Part shown: piece after piece, positions 1-8,333 of the stretch | Position numbering within the stretch: position 1 is the stretch's first letter | Layout: each line of letters starts with the position of its first letter | Assembly: GCA_017483985.1 (NCBI GenBank) | Contig: JAFUUB010000043.1 | Span: 1-43,855, forward strand | Direction: 5' to 3' | Length of the DNA stretch: 43,855 nt | Source: Bacteroidales bacterium | GTDB taxonomy: Bacteria > Bacteroidota > Bacteroidia > Bacteroidales > UBA932 | Made by a program: the position numbers and the translations under genes | Notes under the pieces: model-generated | What the model was told of the DNA's origin: nothing | What the model saw: the letters and a program-made list of their open reading frames with translations, nothing else | The model's database searches: none

Positions 1-828
1 GACAAGGTTTTCGTCATGTCCGACCCCCACGGCCGGCTGGACTGCGTGGTCAGCCTGCTTCAGGGCAATAACGTGATTGACAAGGACCTGCGATGGAATT
101 TCGGCCGGAACCACCTGGTCGTGATCGGGGATATTTTCGACCGGGGAGAGGATGTGGTGCAGATTTTCTGGCTGTTCTACAAACTCCAGCAGGAAGCGGA
201 GGAGGCCGGCGGCCGGGTTTCCATGTTCCTGGGCAACCATGAGCCCATGGTGTTTTCCAACGACCTGCGCTACACCAAACCGAAATATACCATCCTGGCG
301 CGGGAACTCGGGATGGAATACCGGACGCTTTTCGGCCCGCAGAGCGAACTGGGTCGCTGGATCGCTTCCTGGAACACCATCGGCATCATCGGGCGCGACC
401 TGTTTGTCCATGCCGGCCTGGGCGGTGATTTCTACCGCTGGAATCTGCCCATCCCGGAGGTGAACCGCCAGATAAGCCGTGCGATTTTCATGAAGAATGC
501 CGACCGGAAAGCCCAGTCGGATACCCTGAATTTCCTGTACGGTTCCTTCGGCCCGATCTGGTACCGCGGCCTGGTCCAGGACGAGGAAAGGCGCAAACCG
601 GTGGCCGTGGATACGCTCGACCTGATCCGCGCCCGCTACGGGGTGGAACACATCGTCGTGGGCCACACGATTTTCCGGGATATACGGACGTTCTACGGCG
701 GACGGGTCTTCGACGTGAATGTCGACAACCGCGTCAACCAGCGCAAGCGGCGCGGACGTGCCGTGCTGATCGAAGGGGATGCGTACTACGTTGTCGGAGA
801 CAGGGGGCGGAAACGCCGTCTCCTCTAG
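1..828 (+). CDS. Calcineurin-like (PPP-type) metallophosphatase, 5' end cut off by the window
   Basis: The frame is open from base 1, so the true start lies upstream; the ATG at 16 falls inside the first metal motif and is unlikely to be the start. In order the protein shows SDPHGR (19-36), GDIFDRG (127-147), GNHE (232-243), a VHAGL segment near 409 and VVGHT near 655. These are the metal-binding Asp/His/Asn set of the PPP serine/threonine phosphatase superfamily. The arrangement resembles the bacterial Shewanella-like (Shelph) branch rather than diadenosine tetraphosphatase. The family binds two metal ions and removes phosphate from phosphoproteins or small phosphoesters; the substrate cannot be told from sequence. 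The tail is basic (GRKRRLL). No signal peptide can be judged because the start is missing. Confidence 0.85.
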   Translation, partial: DKVFVMSDPHGRLDCVVSLLQGNNVIDKDLRWNFGRNHLVVIGDIFDRGEDVVQIFWLFYKLQQEAEEAGGRVSMFLGNHEPMVFSNDLRYTKPKYTILARELGMEYRTLFGPQSELGRWIASWNTIGIIGRDLFVHAGLGGDFYRWNLPIPEVNRQISRAIFMKNADRKAQSDTLNFLYGSFGPIWYRGLVQDEERRKPVAVDTLDLIRARYGVEHIVVGHTIFRDIRTFYGGRVFDVNVDNRVNQRKRRGRAVLIEGDAYYVVGDRGRKRRLL

Positions 829-834
829 AAAGGC

Positions 835-873
835 AAGCCTTATCGGGGAATCCTCCCGGTGAGGCTTTTTTCT
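835..873 (+). terminator. Candidate intrinsic terminator of the phosphatase gene
   Basis: AAGCCT (835-840) pairs with AGGCTT (862-867), with an inner CGGG/CCCG helix and a small internal loop, followed by a run of T. It lies just after the phosphatase stop and overlaps the 3' end of the converging lipoprotein gene. Confidence 0.45.
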
Positions 874-1526
874 TCCGTTTCGGGAAGCAGGTTCCCGTTG
901 CCGTCCGTCAGGTGCCAGCGATAACGGATCTCGACCGGAACGCCGGCCAGACCGTCAGCGGCCGGGAGGTCGGCCGGGACCGGGAAAGAAACGTAGGAAA
1001 GGCCGAAGCTCAGCGGCGGCTCGACGCCGGGGGCTCCGTAATAGTCTCCGTGGCTGTTATGGCGGAGGCGGAACCGGACCGTCCCGTCCTCGTCGGGGAG
1101 ACGGACCAGGTTGATCAGGTGCGGCTCGTCTTCCGGCCGGTAGACCACCCGGAGCATCAGGTTGAGATAGCCGCCCGAGACCCATCCGGCTGTAATCTGT
1201 ACGGGATCGTCCCCCAGGGTCTCATCGGGGACGGCTCCTTCCGGGACCGGCTCTTTCCGGAGGACGGAATGCGCCTCGGTGAGCCGGATGTCAAACGCCT
1301 TGTCGGACCGCTGCCGCAGGATGTCGCAGGTAACGAAGGTCCTTTGCCAGGATTTCCATTCGGAAGAAGTCCGGTCCTCGGCAATATGGTACGTCAGCCC
1401 GTTGTCGGTCACCAGGACACCGTCCCGGATGTCCGCCATCGTGGTCTCTCCGTGGAGGATGACGTCATCCCGCCCGCATGCGACGGCAAGCAGCAGGAAC
1501 AGGAAAAGCAGCCATCCGCGTCTCAT
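840..1526 (-). CDS. NigD-like lipoprotein
   Basis: A 228-residue protein with a short basic N-terminus, a hydrophobic stretch and a lipobox (AVAC) near residue 17, so probably a lipid-anchored envelope protein. The GVLVTDNGLTYHI stretch followed by a domain rich in beta strands resembles the Bacteroidetes NigD-like family, named after a bacteriocin-cluster protein but of unknown function in most genomes. No immunity or bacteriocin gene is nearby. Its ATG overlaps the stop of the upstream Fur-family gene (ATGA, 1523-1526), so the two are probably translated from one message. It converges on the phosphatase gene. The family assignment is from general sequence character and is moderate. Confidence 0.6.
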   Translation of the reverse strand: MRRGWLLFLFLLLAVACGRDDVILHGETTMADIRDGVLVTDNGLTYHIAEDRTSSEWKSWQRTFVTCDILRQRSDKAFDIRLTEAHSVLRKEPVPEGAVPDETLGDDPVQITAGWVSGGYLNLMLRVVYRPEDEPHLINLVRLPDEDGTVRFRLRHNSHGDYYGAPGVEPPLSFGLSYVSFPVPADLPAADGLAGVPVEIRYRWHLTDGNGNLLPETEEKSLTGRIPR

Positions 1527-1984
1527 GATACCTTGAGGACGCCCTTGCGCGTCGGCTTGCAGAGGATCTGGATGTCGATGCCCTCCACCTTGTATCCGCG
1601 GAAACGGCGGCGTGAGAGCTTGGCGTCGATCAGGTCCATCAGTTCGTCATCCAGGATGTCCCGGTACGTATTGTTCCGTACGTCATACAGGTGGATATGG
1701 CGGTAGGTATTGACGTCGAAGTACATCTTGTTGTTGGCGCTGAGCCGGTGGTGGTAGACTCCTAGCAGGGCCAGCTGGCTGAGGATATTGTAGACGGAAG
1801 CGACCGTGACCTTGACCTTCCCGGCTTTCCCGATGGCTTCGGAAACCATGTCGGCGGAGGCATGGCCCAGTTCCATCATCGCCTCGTGGACGGCCATCCG
1901 CTGGGGCGTGGCCTTGAGGGAATGCCTGCGGAGCAGGGTCTTGAAGGTGTCCATGTCCGGAGCTTTTCGTACGGGTGCGGGCAT
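1523..1984 (-). CDS. Fur-family transcriptional regulator lacking the cysteine zinc site
   Basis: A 153-residue protein with the Fur winged-helix pattern: LKATPQRMAVHEAM, then the recognition region TVASVYNILSQLALLGV, then a dimerisation half with HIHLYD. Fur, PerR and Zur normally carry one or two CxxC pairs for structural zinc; here the only cysteine is near the C-terminus (QILCKP) and the HHDH-type sensing motif is reduced to HIH. An alternative start is the Met at residue 11. It is divergent from trxB and translationally coupled to the NigD-like gene, which suggests control of these neighbours in response to redox state or metal. That role is inference; the signal it senses is unknown. 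Confidence 0.85.
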   Translation of the reverse strand: MPAPVRKAPDMDTFKTLLRRHSLKATPQRMAVHEAMMELGHASADMVSEAIGKAGKVKVTVASVYNILSQLALLGVYHHRLSANNKMYFDVNTYRHIHLYDVRNNTYRDILDDELMDLIDAKLSRRRFRGYKVEGIDIQILCKPTRKGVLKVS

Positions 1985-2019
1985 AATTTTGAACTTCTAT
2001 AAATTACAGATACACTGCG

Positions 2020-2027
2020 CAAATATA
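2020..2027 (-). promoter_or_regulatory. Bacteroidota -7 box upstream of the Fur-family gene
   Basis: The minus strand reads TATATTTG, matching TAnnTTTG, 36 bases before the Fur-family ATG. No good -33 element is seen at the usual distance. The AT-rich gap at 1985-2073 is shared with the divergent trxB promoter, so one bound regulator could affect both. Confidence 0.45.
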
Positions 2028-2048
2028 GCGATATTTTTCAATTATGAT

Positions 2049-2056
2049 TATCTTTG
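2049..2056 (+). promoter_or_regulatory. Bacteroidota -7 box of trxB
   Basis: TATCTTTG matches TAnnTTTG and ends 17 bases before the trxB ATG, implying a short leader. The -33 region is only AT-rich, without a clear TTG. Confidence 0.55.
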
Positions 2057-2073
2057 CAAGATAAATTACGATT

Positions 2074-3000
2074 ATGGAACAGACAAAGGTCTTGATCATC
2101 GGCTCCGGCCCTGCCGGCTATACTGCGGCCATCTATGCATCGCGTGCCGCCCTCGCCCCCATCCTGTATGAAGGTCTGGAACCGGGCGGACAGCTGACCA
2201 CCACCACGCTGGTGGAGAACTATCCGGGCTTCGCGGACGGCGTGGATGCCAATTCCCTGATGGACCAGATGAAGCGCCAGGCCCTGCGGCTGGGCGCGGA
2301 TGTCCGCGGAGGAGCCATTGTCTCGGTCGACCTGGGCAGCCGCCCTTTCAAGGCCGTGGATGACCGCGGCCGCGAGGTCGAAGCGCAGACGGTGATTATC
2401 GCGACCGGGGCGACGGCCCGCTACCTGGGCCTGCCTTCCGAGCGGAAGTACCGCGGCCTGGGCGTTTCCGCCTGTGCCACCTGCGACGGCTTCTTCTACC
2501 GGGGGAAAGACGTGGCGGTCGTGGGCGGCGGTGACAGCGCCTGCGAAGAAGCGACGTACCTGGCCGGCCTGTGCCGCAAGGTATACATGATCGTCCGCCG
2601 GGATGTCTTCCGTGCGTCCAAGGCCATGCAGGAGCGCGTCTTTGCCACGCCGAACATCGAGATCCTGTGGAACTGCAATACCCAGGAGGTCCTCGGAGAT
2701 GCGTCGGGCGTCACCGGAGCCCGGCTGCTCCGCAAGGATGGCGAGGTTTTTGATATCAAGGTGGACGGCTTTTTCCTCGGGATCGGCCATCATCCGAATG
2801 CGGAACTGTTCACCCGCTGGGTGGAGACGGATGAGAACGGCTATATCGTGACCGAGGGCAAGACGTCGGCAACCTGCGTCCCCGGGGTTTTCGCTGCGGG
2901 CGACGTACAGGACCCGCGCTACCGCCAGGCGGTGACCGCGGCTGCATCCGGATGCCGGGCCGCCTTGGATGCCGAGAAGTTCCTTTTGGAAAACAGATAA
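2074..3000 (+). CDS. trxB: Thioredoxin-disulfide reductase
   Basis: A 308-residue flavoprotein that passes electrons from NADPH through FAD to thioredoxin in the cytoplasm. It has the N-terminal FAD-binding GSGPAG motif, the redox pair Cys134/Cys137 in CATC, a second nucleotide-binding GGGDSA motif right after it, and a C-terminal VFAAGD segment that closes the FAD site. The length is normal. The ATG at 2074 follows a good -7 box. It heads a plus-strand run with bamD (11 bases on), rpoZ and recN, and is divergent from a Fur-family regulator, a layout that fits redox-linked control. Confidence 0.96.
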   Translation: MEQTKVLIIGSGPAGYTAAIYASRAALAPILYEGLEPGGQLTTTTLVENYPGFADGVDANSLMDQMKRQALRLGADVRGGAIVSVDLGSRPFKAVDDRGREVEAQTVIIATGATARYLGLPSERKYRGLGVSACATCDGFFYRGKDVAVVGGGDSACEEATYLAGLCRKVYMIVRRDVFRASKAMQERVFATPNIEILWNCNTQEVLGDASGVTGARLLRKDGEVFDIKVDGFFLGIGHHPNAELFTRWVETDENGYIVTEGKTSATCVPGVFAAGDVQDPRYRQAVTAAASGCRAALDAEKFLLENR

Positions 3001-3011
3001 TTAGGATTGAA

Positions 3012-3887
3012 ATGAACTATTTGAAAATCAGCGTGCTGATGGCTGCGGCCCTGGTGGCTGCCGCTTCGTGCAAGTCCCAGTATGACTCGCTGCTGGCCAG
3101 CAATGACGTAGATGCCAAGTATGAGGGTGCCTTCGATTATTTCAACCGGGGCAAGTACCAGAAAGCGGCGGGCCTGTTCGAGTCCATGGCTTTCCTGACC
3201 AACGGCACGACCCGCGAGGATACCGTCCAGTACTATTGGGGACTGAGCAACTACCGCTACAAGGATTACTATACGGCCGAGGCGAATTTCGCCAAGTTCA
3301 TGGAAAATTTCCCGCAGAGCCCTTTCACGGCTGATGCGGCGTTCCTGCGGATCGACTGCCTGTACCGTTCGACCCTGCGGTATGAGCTGGACCAGGCCCC
3401 GACCTATACCTGCATGACGGCGATCGCCGACTACTTACGGGACTTCCCGGATGCCGGCCATGAGGATGAGTGCCGGGTCATGCTCAAGGAGCTGAACGAC
3501 CGTCTGGACAGGAAGGCTTTCGAGAATGCCCGCCTGTACTACAAGATGGAGGATTACCAGGCCTCCCGGGTGGCTTTCCGGAACATCCTGAAGGACGACG
3601 CGGACAACATCTACCGGGAAGACATCCTGTATTACATCGCCAAGTCTTCCTACCGGTATGCCGAACTCAGCGTGGCGGAAAAGCAGCGCGAGCGTTACAT
3701 GGCCTTCATGGACGATTATCTCAATTTCGTGAGCGAGATCCCGGAGTCCCCGTACCGTAAGGAACTGGATGCCCTGTATTCCCGCGCCCAGCGCGCCATC
3801 GGCCGGTATGCCGGTACGGACGAGATGCTGGACAAGACCGAAAAGGACTTCGAGAAGGAGCGCAAGGCGGCCGCCAAGGTGCAGTAA
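3012..3887 (+). CDS. bamD: Outer membrane assembly lipoprotein BamD
   Basis: A 291-residue lipoprotein. The start chosen is the ATG at 3012, because it gives a clean lipoprotein signal (hydrophobic stretch, then AAASC); the in-frame extension back to 2952 runs into trxB. The mature part is made of TPR-like helical repeats (FNRGKYQKAAGLFESMA, YKDYYTAEANFAKFMENFPQSPF), typical of BamD, the essential periplasmic partner of BamA in inserting beta-barrel proteins into the outer membrane. bamA lies in this window about 7 kb downstream in another unit. The C-terminal tail is charged and rich in Lys and Glu. Confidence 0.92.
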   Translation: MNYLKISVLMAAALVAAASCKSQYDSLLASNDVDAKYEGAFDYFNRGKYQKAAGLFESMAFLTNGTTREDTVQYYWGLSNYRYKDYYTAEANFAKFMENFPQSPFTADAAFLRIDCLYRSTLRYELDQAPTYTCMTAIADYLRDFPDAGHEDECRVMLKELNDRLDRKAFENARLYYKMEDYQASRVAFRNILKDDADNIYREDILYYIAKSSYRYAELSVAEKQRERYMAFMDDYLNFVSEIPESPYRKELDALYSRAQRAIGRYAGTDEMLDKTEKDFEKERKAAAKVQ

Positions 3888-3953
3888 GGAAAATTTTGAA
3901 ACCTGCTGCGGATCCCGGTCCGTATATAGGGTAGAAAAGAAATAGTGAGCAAT

Positions 3954-4283
3954 ATGGACAAGAAGAAAGTTCCGAACAACACGATTACCCGTGACATCAA
4001 GTACCTGGCCGAACCGACCGGCAATATCTATGAATCCGTCGTGATCCTTTACAAGCGCGCCAACCAGATCGCGCTGGCCGAGAAGAAGGAGTTGACCAAG
4101 AAACTGGAAGACTTCAAGAACGATCGCGACACCATGGAAGAGGTCTTCGAGAACCGGGAACAGATCGAAATCTCCAAATACTATGAGCGCCAGCCGAAAC
4201 CGGGCCTCGTCGCGATCGAGGAGTTCCAGGAGGGCGAACTGTATTACCGGATGGCGAAAGGCGAGGAGGCCGACGCCCAGTAG
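3954..4283 (+). CDS. rpoZ: RNA polymerase omega subunit, Bacteroidetes type
   Basis: A 109-residue protein with the pattern NTITRD, EPTGNIYESV, KRANQIA and EVFENREQIEISKYYE, which I recognise from the omega subunit of Bacteroides and relatives. Omega helps fold and hold the beta' subunit of RNA polymerase. I prefer the ATG at 3954 over the in-frame GTG at 3945, since the family usually begins MD-K-K. It lies between bamD and recN in one run of genes; the 66-base gap before it has no clear promoter or terminator. Confidence 0.88.
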   Translation: MDKKKVPNNTITRDIKYLAEPTGNIYESVVILYKRANQIALAEKKELTKKLEDFKNDRDTMEEVFENREQIEISKYYERQPKPGLVAIEEFQEGELYYRMAKGEEADAQ

Positions 4284-4289
4284 GCCGCC

Positions 4290-5951
4290 ATGCTCCGCTC
4301 CCTCCAGGTCAGGAATTACGTATTGATAGACTCGCTGGATATTAATTTTCCGGCGGGTCTTCTCATCATAACCGGCCAGACCGGCGCGGGCAAGTCCGTC
4401 TTGCTCGGCGCCCTGTCCCTGGCCCTCGGAGGAAAGGCGGATGCCTCCATGGTCGGTGAAGGCGAAGGGAATTGCATCGTCGAGGCCTGCTTTGAGCTGG
4501 GCGAAGACGCCCAGGCCCGTGAAATCGTCGAAGAACAGGGCCTGGACTGGAATGAAGGCCACCTGACCCTGCGCCGGGTGCTCGGCCGTACCGGCCGTAC
4601 CCGTTCCTTCCTCAATGACGAACCCGTCACGCTGCCGGTCCTGACGGCCCTGTCGGCCCGGTTGCTGGACATCCATTCGCAGCACCAGACCCAGCTTCTC
4701 GCAGACCGCTCCTACCAGCTCCTGATGCTGGACCTGTATGCCGGAAATGCCGGCCTGCTGGCGGACTGCCGCCGGAGCTGGCGGCAGTTGGGCGCCCTGC
4801 AGGAGCAGGAACAGGCGGTCACCGAACGGCTTCGCCGCCTGGCCTTGGAGAAGGAATTCAACGAAGCCCTGTTCTCCCAGCTGGATGAAGCGCACCTGCG
4901 CGACGGTGAACTGGAAGAACTGGAAGAGGAGCAGAAGCGGCTGGCGAATGCGGAAGAGATCAAGGAAGGTCTCTTCGCCGTCAGCGGGCTCCTTGGCGGG
5001 GAGGGCGACGATTCCTCCTGGGACAGCCGCCTCAAGGAGGCTGTGCGCCAGCTTACCAAGACCGCCCGTTACGTGGACCAGGCCGGAGCCCTGGCCGAGC
5101 GGCTGGATTCCGCCCGCCTGGAACTGGATGATATCCTTTCCGAAGTCATTTCCCTGGAAGATTCCGTCGAAGTGTCTCCCCAGCGCCTGGAGGCCGTGGA
5201 AGACCGGATGTCCCTGTTGTACGACCTGATGAAGAAGCACGGCGTCCGTACCGTCGCCGACCTGATCGCCCGCCGGGACGAACTGTCCGAGGCGCTTTAC
5301 GATGCGACCGCCCTGGAGGGCGAACGCGACCGGCTCGCCCGGGAGATCGCTGCGGAGCAGCAGCGTTATGTCGGCTTGTCCACCCGCCTGCACGAGGCCC
5401 GTGCGGAAGCGGCCGCCCCGTTCGCAGGCGCGATCCAGGACAAACTCCGTTTTCTCGAGCTGGAACGCTGCGTCTTCTCCGTCCGCTTGTCGGAGGGCAC
5501 GCCCGGACCGTCCGGTTCGGATGCCGTTACCTTCCTGTTCTCCGCTACGGGACGCAACCCCGTCGAAGTGGCCCGCTGTGCCTCAGGTGGCGAACGTTCC
5601 CGCATCATGCTCAGCCTGAAGGCCATGATGGCCCGTTATACGAAGATGCCGACGATGGTGTTCGACGAGATCGATACGGGTGTTTCGGGAAGTGTGGCGG
5701 ACAAGATGGGCACGATGATCTGCGAGATGGGCAGGGACATGCAGGTCTTTGCCATTACCCATCTCCCGCAAGTCGCGGCCAAGGGGGATGCCCATTACCT
5801 CGTGTCCAAGGAAATCCTTCCTGACGGCCGGGCCGTTACGGAAATCGGACAAATAACGGGCGAAACCCGGATCCGGGAAATCGCCCGCATGCTCAGCGGT
5901 TCAGCCATCACGCCGGAGGCCATGGCGAACGCGCAGACGCTTCTGAAGTAA
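4290..5951 (+). CDS. recN: DNA repair protein RecN
   Basis: A 553-residue SMC-like ATPase acting in repair of double-strand breaks. The Walker A motif GQTGAGKS is at residues 29-36, a long coiled coil rich in Glu, Leu and Arg fills the middle, and the C-terminal half has the ABC signature region (CASGGERSR) and Walker B (MVFDEIDTGVSG). Length and order are normal for RecN. It begins 6 bases after rpoZ, so it is probably cotranscribed. Its stop codon abuts the stop of the convergent LysM gene with no base between, leaving no room for an intergenic terminator. Confidence 0.95.
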   Translation: MLRSLQVRNYVLIDSLDINFPAGLLIITGQTGAGKSVLLGALSLALGGKADASMVGEGEGNCIVEACFELGEDAQAREIVEEQGLDWNEGHLTLRRVLGRTGRTRSFLNDEPVTLPVLTALSARLLDIHSQHQTQLLADRSYQLLMLDLYAGNAGLLADCRRSWRQLGALQEQEQAVTERLRRLALEKEFNEALFSQLDEAHLRDGELEELEEEQKRLANAEEIKEGLFAVSGLLGGEGDDSSWDSRLKEAVRQLTKTARYVDQAGALAERLDSARLELDDILSEVISLEDSVEVSPQRLEAVEDRMSLLYDLMKKHGVRTVADLIARRDELSEALYDATALEGERDRLAREIAAEQQRYVGLSTRLHEARAEAAAPFAGAIQDKLRFLELERCVFSVRLSEGTPGPSGSDAVTFLFSATGRNPVEVARCASGGERSRIMLSLKAMMARYTKMPTMVFDEIDTGVSGSVADKMGTMICEMGRDMQVFAITHLPQVAAKGDAHYLVSKEILPDGRAVTEIGQITGETRIREIARMLSGSAITPEAMANAQTLLK

Positions 5952-7646
5952 TTATCTTGCGATCTTGATGCTGAAATCCGGGTTGTAGACAGCCCGGCGG
6001 ATGCCGTGGTTGACCAGTCCGCCGTTCCCGGCTTCCAAGAACTGGAAATCCGCCTGCAGGCCTTCCTTGCGGCTGATCCGGTCCAGACGGTCGATCCATG
6101 CGTCCCCGTGGTCGGCGACGACCTGGATGAAGTAGCTGGCCAGGTCATATCCCTGGAAGGCGAACTGGTTCGGCTCCGTGCCGTACAGGCCGCGGTATGC
6201 CAGCAGGAAATCGCGGACCCTGGCACTGTCATAGTCGATGAAATAGGACATGGAGACGTGCAGGTTGACATTGTGCAGGTACTCCACGTCGATGGTGTCA
6301 AAGGAGCGGACCTTCGACGGGCTGTAGACGACGACGGGGAAGCGGTTGTGGATCAGCAGCGAGAGGTTTCGCACCACATCGGTGACGAAGGCTTCGCTCT
6401 CCGAGTCGAGGATGATCCGGTTGACGCCGGTCCGGCTCAGGATATTGCCGAGGGAAGTGGTGATCCCGCGTCCCTGCAGGATACTGTACGAGAACGGCGT
6501 GAATTCCAGGTTGGATGCCTCGAGCATCTTGAAGAATTCGGACTGGACGCCGTTGCGTTCGGAAATGACGATCACCTTGTCGTCGTCCTGGCGGTCTTCC
6601 CGGACCCAGCGGATGACGTCGCTGTACTGTGCGGCAAGGGAAGCCGGTGCCTGGATCAGGTTCCGGTGCTCCGGGATGAGCGAAGTCGCCTTCTGGTCCA
6701 GCGGAGAGACGATGGCGGCGTGTCCGTCAGCCAGGTTGAGGACCTTGGTCAGGTCTGCCGGGGCGATCGGGCCGATGACGACGTCCGCGTCTTCGAGGCG
6801 GGAAGCCGTGACCGGCAGGGCTCCGCCGCTGACGTCATAGACGCTGAGCTCCGAACCGATGCCTTTCTCTCCCATTTCCTTGACGGCCATCAGGAAGCCG
6901 CTGTAGAAATCCATGCTGGTACTGTTCTTCATCGGGAGCAGCAGCACGGTGTTGACCGAAGATTTGTGGGGGCTGCTGAAGATCGAAGGGAACCGCCACC
7001 TGCGGCCCTGCTCTTCGGGCTGGACCTCCTCCTGGGGCGTTTCCTGCTGGACGGTGGCCTCGGTTTCGGAGACCGCCTGTTCAGCCGCCGCTTCCGACGC
7101 CGCCTCCGTTTCGGGGGCAGAGGCGTGCCGCTTGGCCAGGAAGGCTACGGGATCCTTCGGGATACGGATCTTCTGCCGGTTATTCAGTTTCTTGGTGGTC
7201 AGGTCGTTGGCCTGCATGATGACCTCGACGGACACGCCGTACTTCGCGGCGATGTCGTTGATGTCCTCATACCAGCGGACCGTATGGGAAATGAATTCGT
7301 CCTTGTCCGTCTGCGGGGCCGTCACGCTTTTGGATGCGGGCGTCGAGGCCGGCTGTACGGATTCTTTGACGGGGATGAGGATGATGGCATTCTTTTTCAG
7401 GCCCTCGCCGCGCAGGTCGACCGACGGGTTCGCGTCATAGATCTCTTCGACCGTCACCCCGTAGGCCTTGCTGATGGAAAACAAGGTCTGTCTTTCCAGG
7501 ACGACGTGGGAATAGAAGACGTTGCCGTCGCTGCCGCGGACCTTCTCCTTCGAGATGGTCACCGGGGTCTGGGTATACTCCTGCGCCTGCATCCCGAAAA
7601 CCGGGAGCAGGCACAGGGCAACCGTCAGAATCCACAATCTTCTCAT
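5952..7646 (-). CDS. Secreted LysM protein fused to a type 1 periplasmic-binding fold
   Basis: A 564-residue exported protein with a signal peptide ending near MQAQ. Two LysM domains (about residues 45-92 and 118-163) can bind peptidoglycan. A linker rich in Glu, Gln and Ala follows (about 165-225), then a long domain (about 234-560) resembling the leucine/amino-acid-binding fold of ABC-transporter receptors (NTVLLLPMKNS, VVIGPIAPADLTKVL, a late FAFQGYDLASYF-like segment). No ABC transporter genes are adjacent. It begins 6 bases after the anchored OmpH gene and should share its message. A related fold plus cell-wall contact occurs in LpoA, an activator of a penicillin-binding protein; whether this protein acts that way is a guess. 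Confidence 0.8.
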   Translation of the reverse strand: MRRLWILTVALCLLPVFGMQAQEYTQTPVTISKEKVRGSDGNVFYSHVVLERQTLFSISKAYGVTVEEIYDANPSVDLRGEGLKKNAIILIPVKESVQPASTPASKSVTAPQTDKDEFISHTVRWYEDINDIAAKYGVSVEVIMQANDLTTKKLNNRQKIRIPKDPVAFLAKRHASAPETEAASEAAAEQAVSETEATVQQETPQEEVQPEEQGRRWRFPSIFSSPHKSSVNTVLLLPMKNSTSMDFYSGFLMAVKEMGEKGIGSELSVYDVSGGALPVTASRLEDADVVIGPIAPADLTKVLNLADGHAAIVSPLDQKATSLIPEHRNLIQAPASLAAQYSDVIRWVREDRQDDDKVIVISERNGVQSEFFKMLEASNLEFTPFSYSILQGRGITTSLGNILSRTGVNRIILDSESEAFVTDVVRNLSLLIHNRFPVVVYSPSKVRSFDTIDVEYLHNVNLHVSMSYFIDYDSARVRDFLLAYRGLYGTEPNQFAFQGYDLASYFIQVVADHGDAWIDRLDRISRKEGLQADFQFLEAGNGGLVNHGIRRAVYNPDFSIKIAR

Positions 7647-7652
7647 GAATGA

Positions 7653-8276
7653 TTAGTTGTTCTCTTTCGCTTTGTTCTTGACATATTCCTCGTTCAGGCC
7701 GGCGATGACGGCGTCCGTGATATCGAGGCTGGCGTCACCGGCAACGACCGGGGCGGGGAGGACATCGCCCTGGCAGCTGATGATGAGGGCGAACTGCTTC
7801 TCTTCGTTGAACTTGTCGATGAACTTCTTGATGGCGTCACCGATCTGGTTCATCATGACCTGCTGCTCTTCGGCGATCTCCTGCTGCTTCTGGGCGGCGT
7901 AGTTGTTGAACTCGTTCTGCTCCTGCTGCAATTTCTGGGCCTGCACTTCGGCCACGCTGCGGGTGATCAGGCCCTTGTCGATCTTCTCCTGGAAGTCGTT
8001 GGCCTTTTTCTGGAGGTTGTTGCCGCGGCGGGTGATCTCCTGCTGGATGCTCTGGACCTTGGTCTCCACGACGGAGCTCAGGTCATTGGCCATGTCATAT
8101 TCATTCAGGACACGGTCCAGGTTGAAAAAAACGGTGGCGCCCTTCGCGGCGACGGTTTCGGTGCCTTCAGCGGCGGCGTTGGCGGGTTTGCCATTGCCGG
8201 AAGTCAGCTGGAGGATTCCGACGAGGAGTGCGGCGACGAGCGCAATGATGCTGAGGATAAGAGGTGTGTTTTTCAT
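7653..8276 (-). CDS. OmpH/Skp-family chaperone with an N-terminal membrane anchor
   Basis: A 207-residue protein. Residues 5-25 form an uncleaved-looking hydrophobic segment without a clear signal-peptidase site, followed by a short Ala/Gly linker, then an OmpH/Skp domain with a long coiled coil (about 75-160) rich in Gln, Glu and Lys. Skp proteins hold unfolded outer-membrane proteins in the periplasm. A second, freely secreted OmpH lies at 13385-13945, so this copy may be a membrane-tethered variant. It lies 57 bases after pdxJ and 6 bases before the LysM fusion gene. The minus strand has a weak -7-like TACCTTTA at 8325-8332. Confidence 0.85.
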   Translation of the reverse strand: MKNTPLILSIIALVAALLVGILQLTSGNGKPANAAAEGTETVAAKGATVFFNLDRVLNEYDMANDLSSVVETKVQSIQQEITRRGNNLQKKANDFQEKIDKGLITRSVAEVQAQKLQQEQNEFNNYAAQKQQEIAEEQQVMMNQIGDAIKKFIDKFNEEKQFALIISCQGDVLPAPVVAGDASLDITDAVIAGLNEEYVKNKAKENN

Positions 8277-8333
8277 TGTATCTGGTTGTTATATTTTATC
8301 ATGTTGGGATAGACCAGTAATTTGTAAAGGTAG

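Noticed and set aside
840..1526. Bacteriocin locus, from the NigD-like annotation
   Set aside because: NigD-like proteins are widespread in Bacteroidetes; no toxin, export or immunity gene is present here.
3435..5393. Long antisense open frame (652 codons) across bamD, rpoZ and recN
   Set aside because: It lies opposite three well-supported genes; biased GC codon use leaves the opposite strand open. No domain is recognisable in it.
6006..7652. Plus-strand open frame of 548 codons opposite the LysM fusion gene
   Set aside because: The minus strand has a signal peptide, LysM domains and a binding fold; the plus frame has none.
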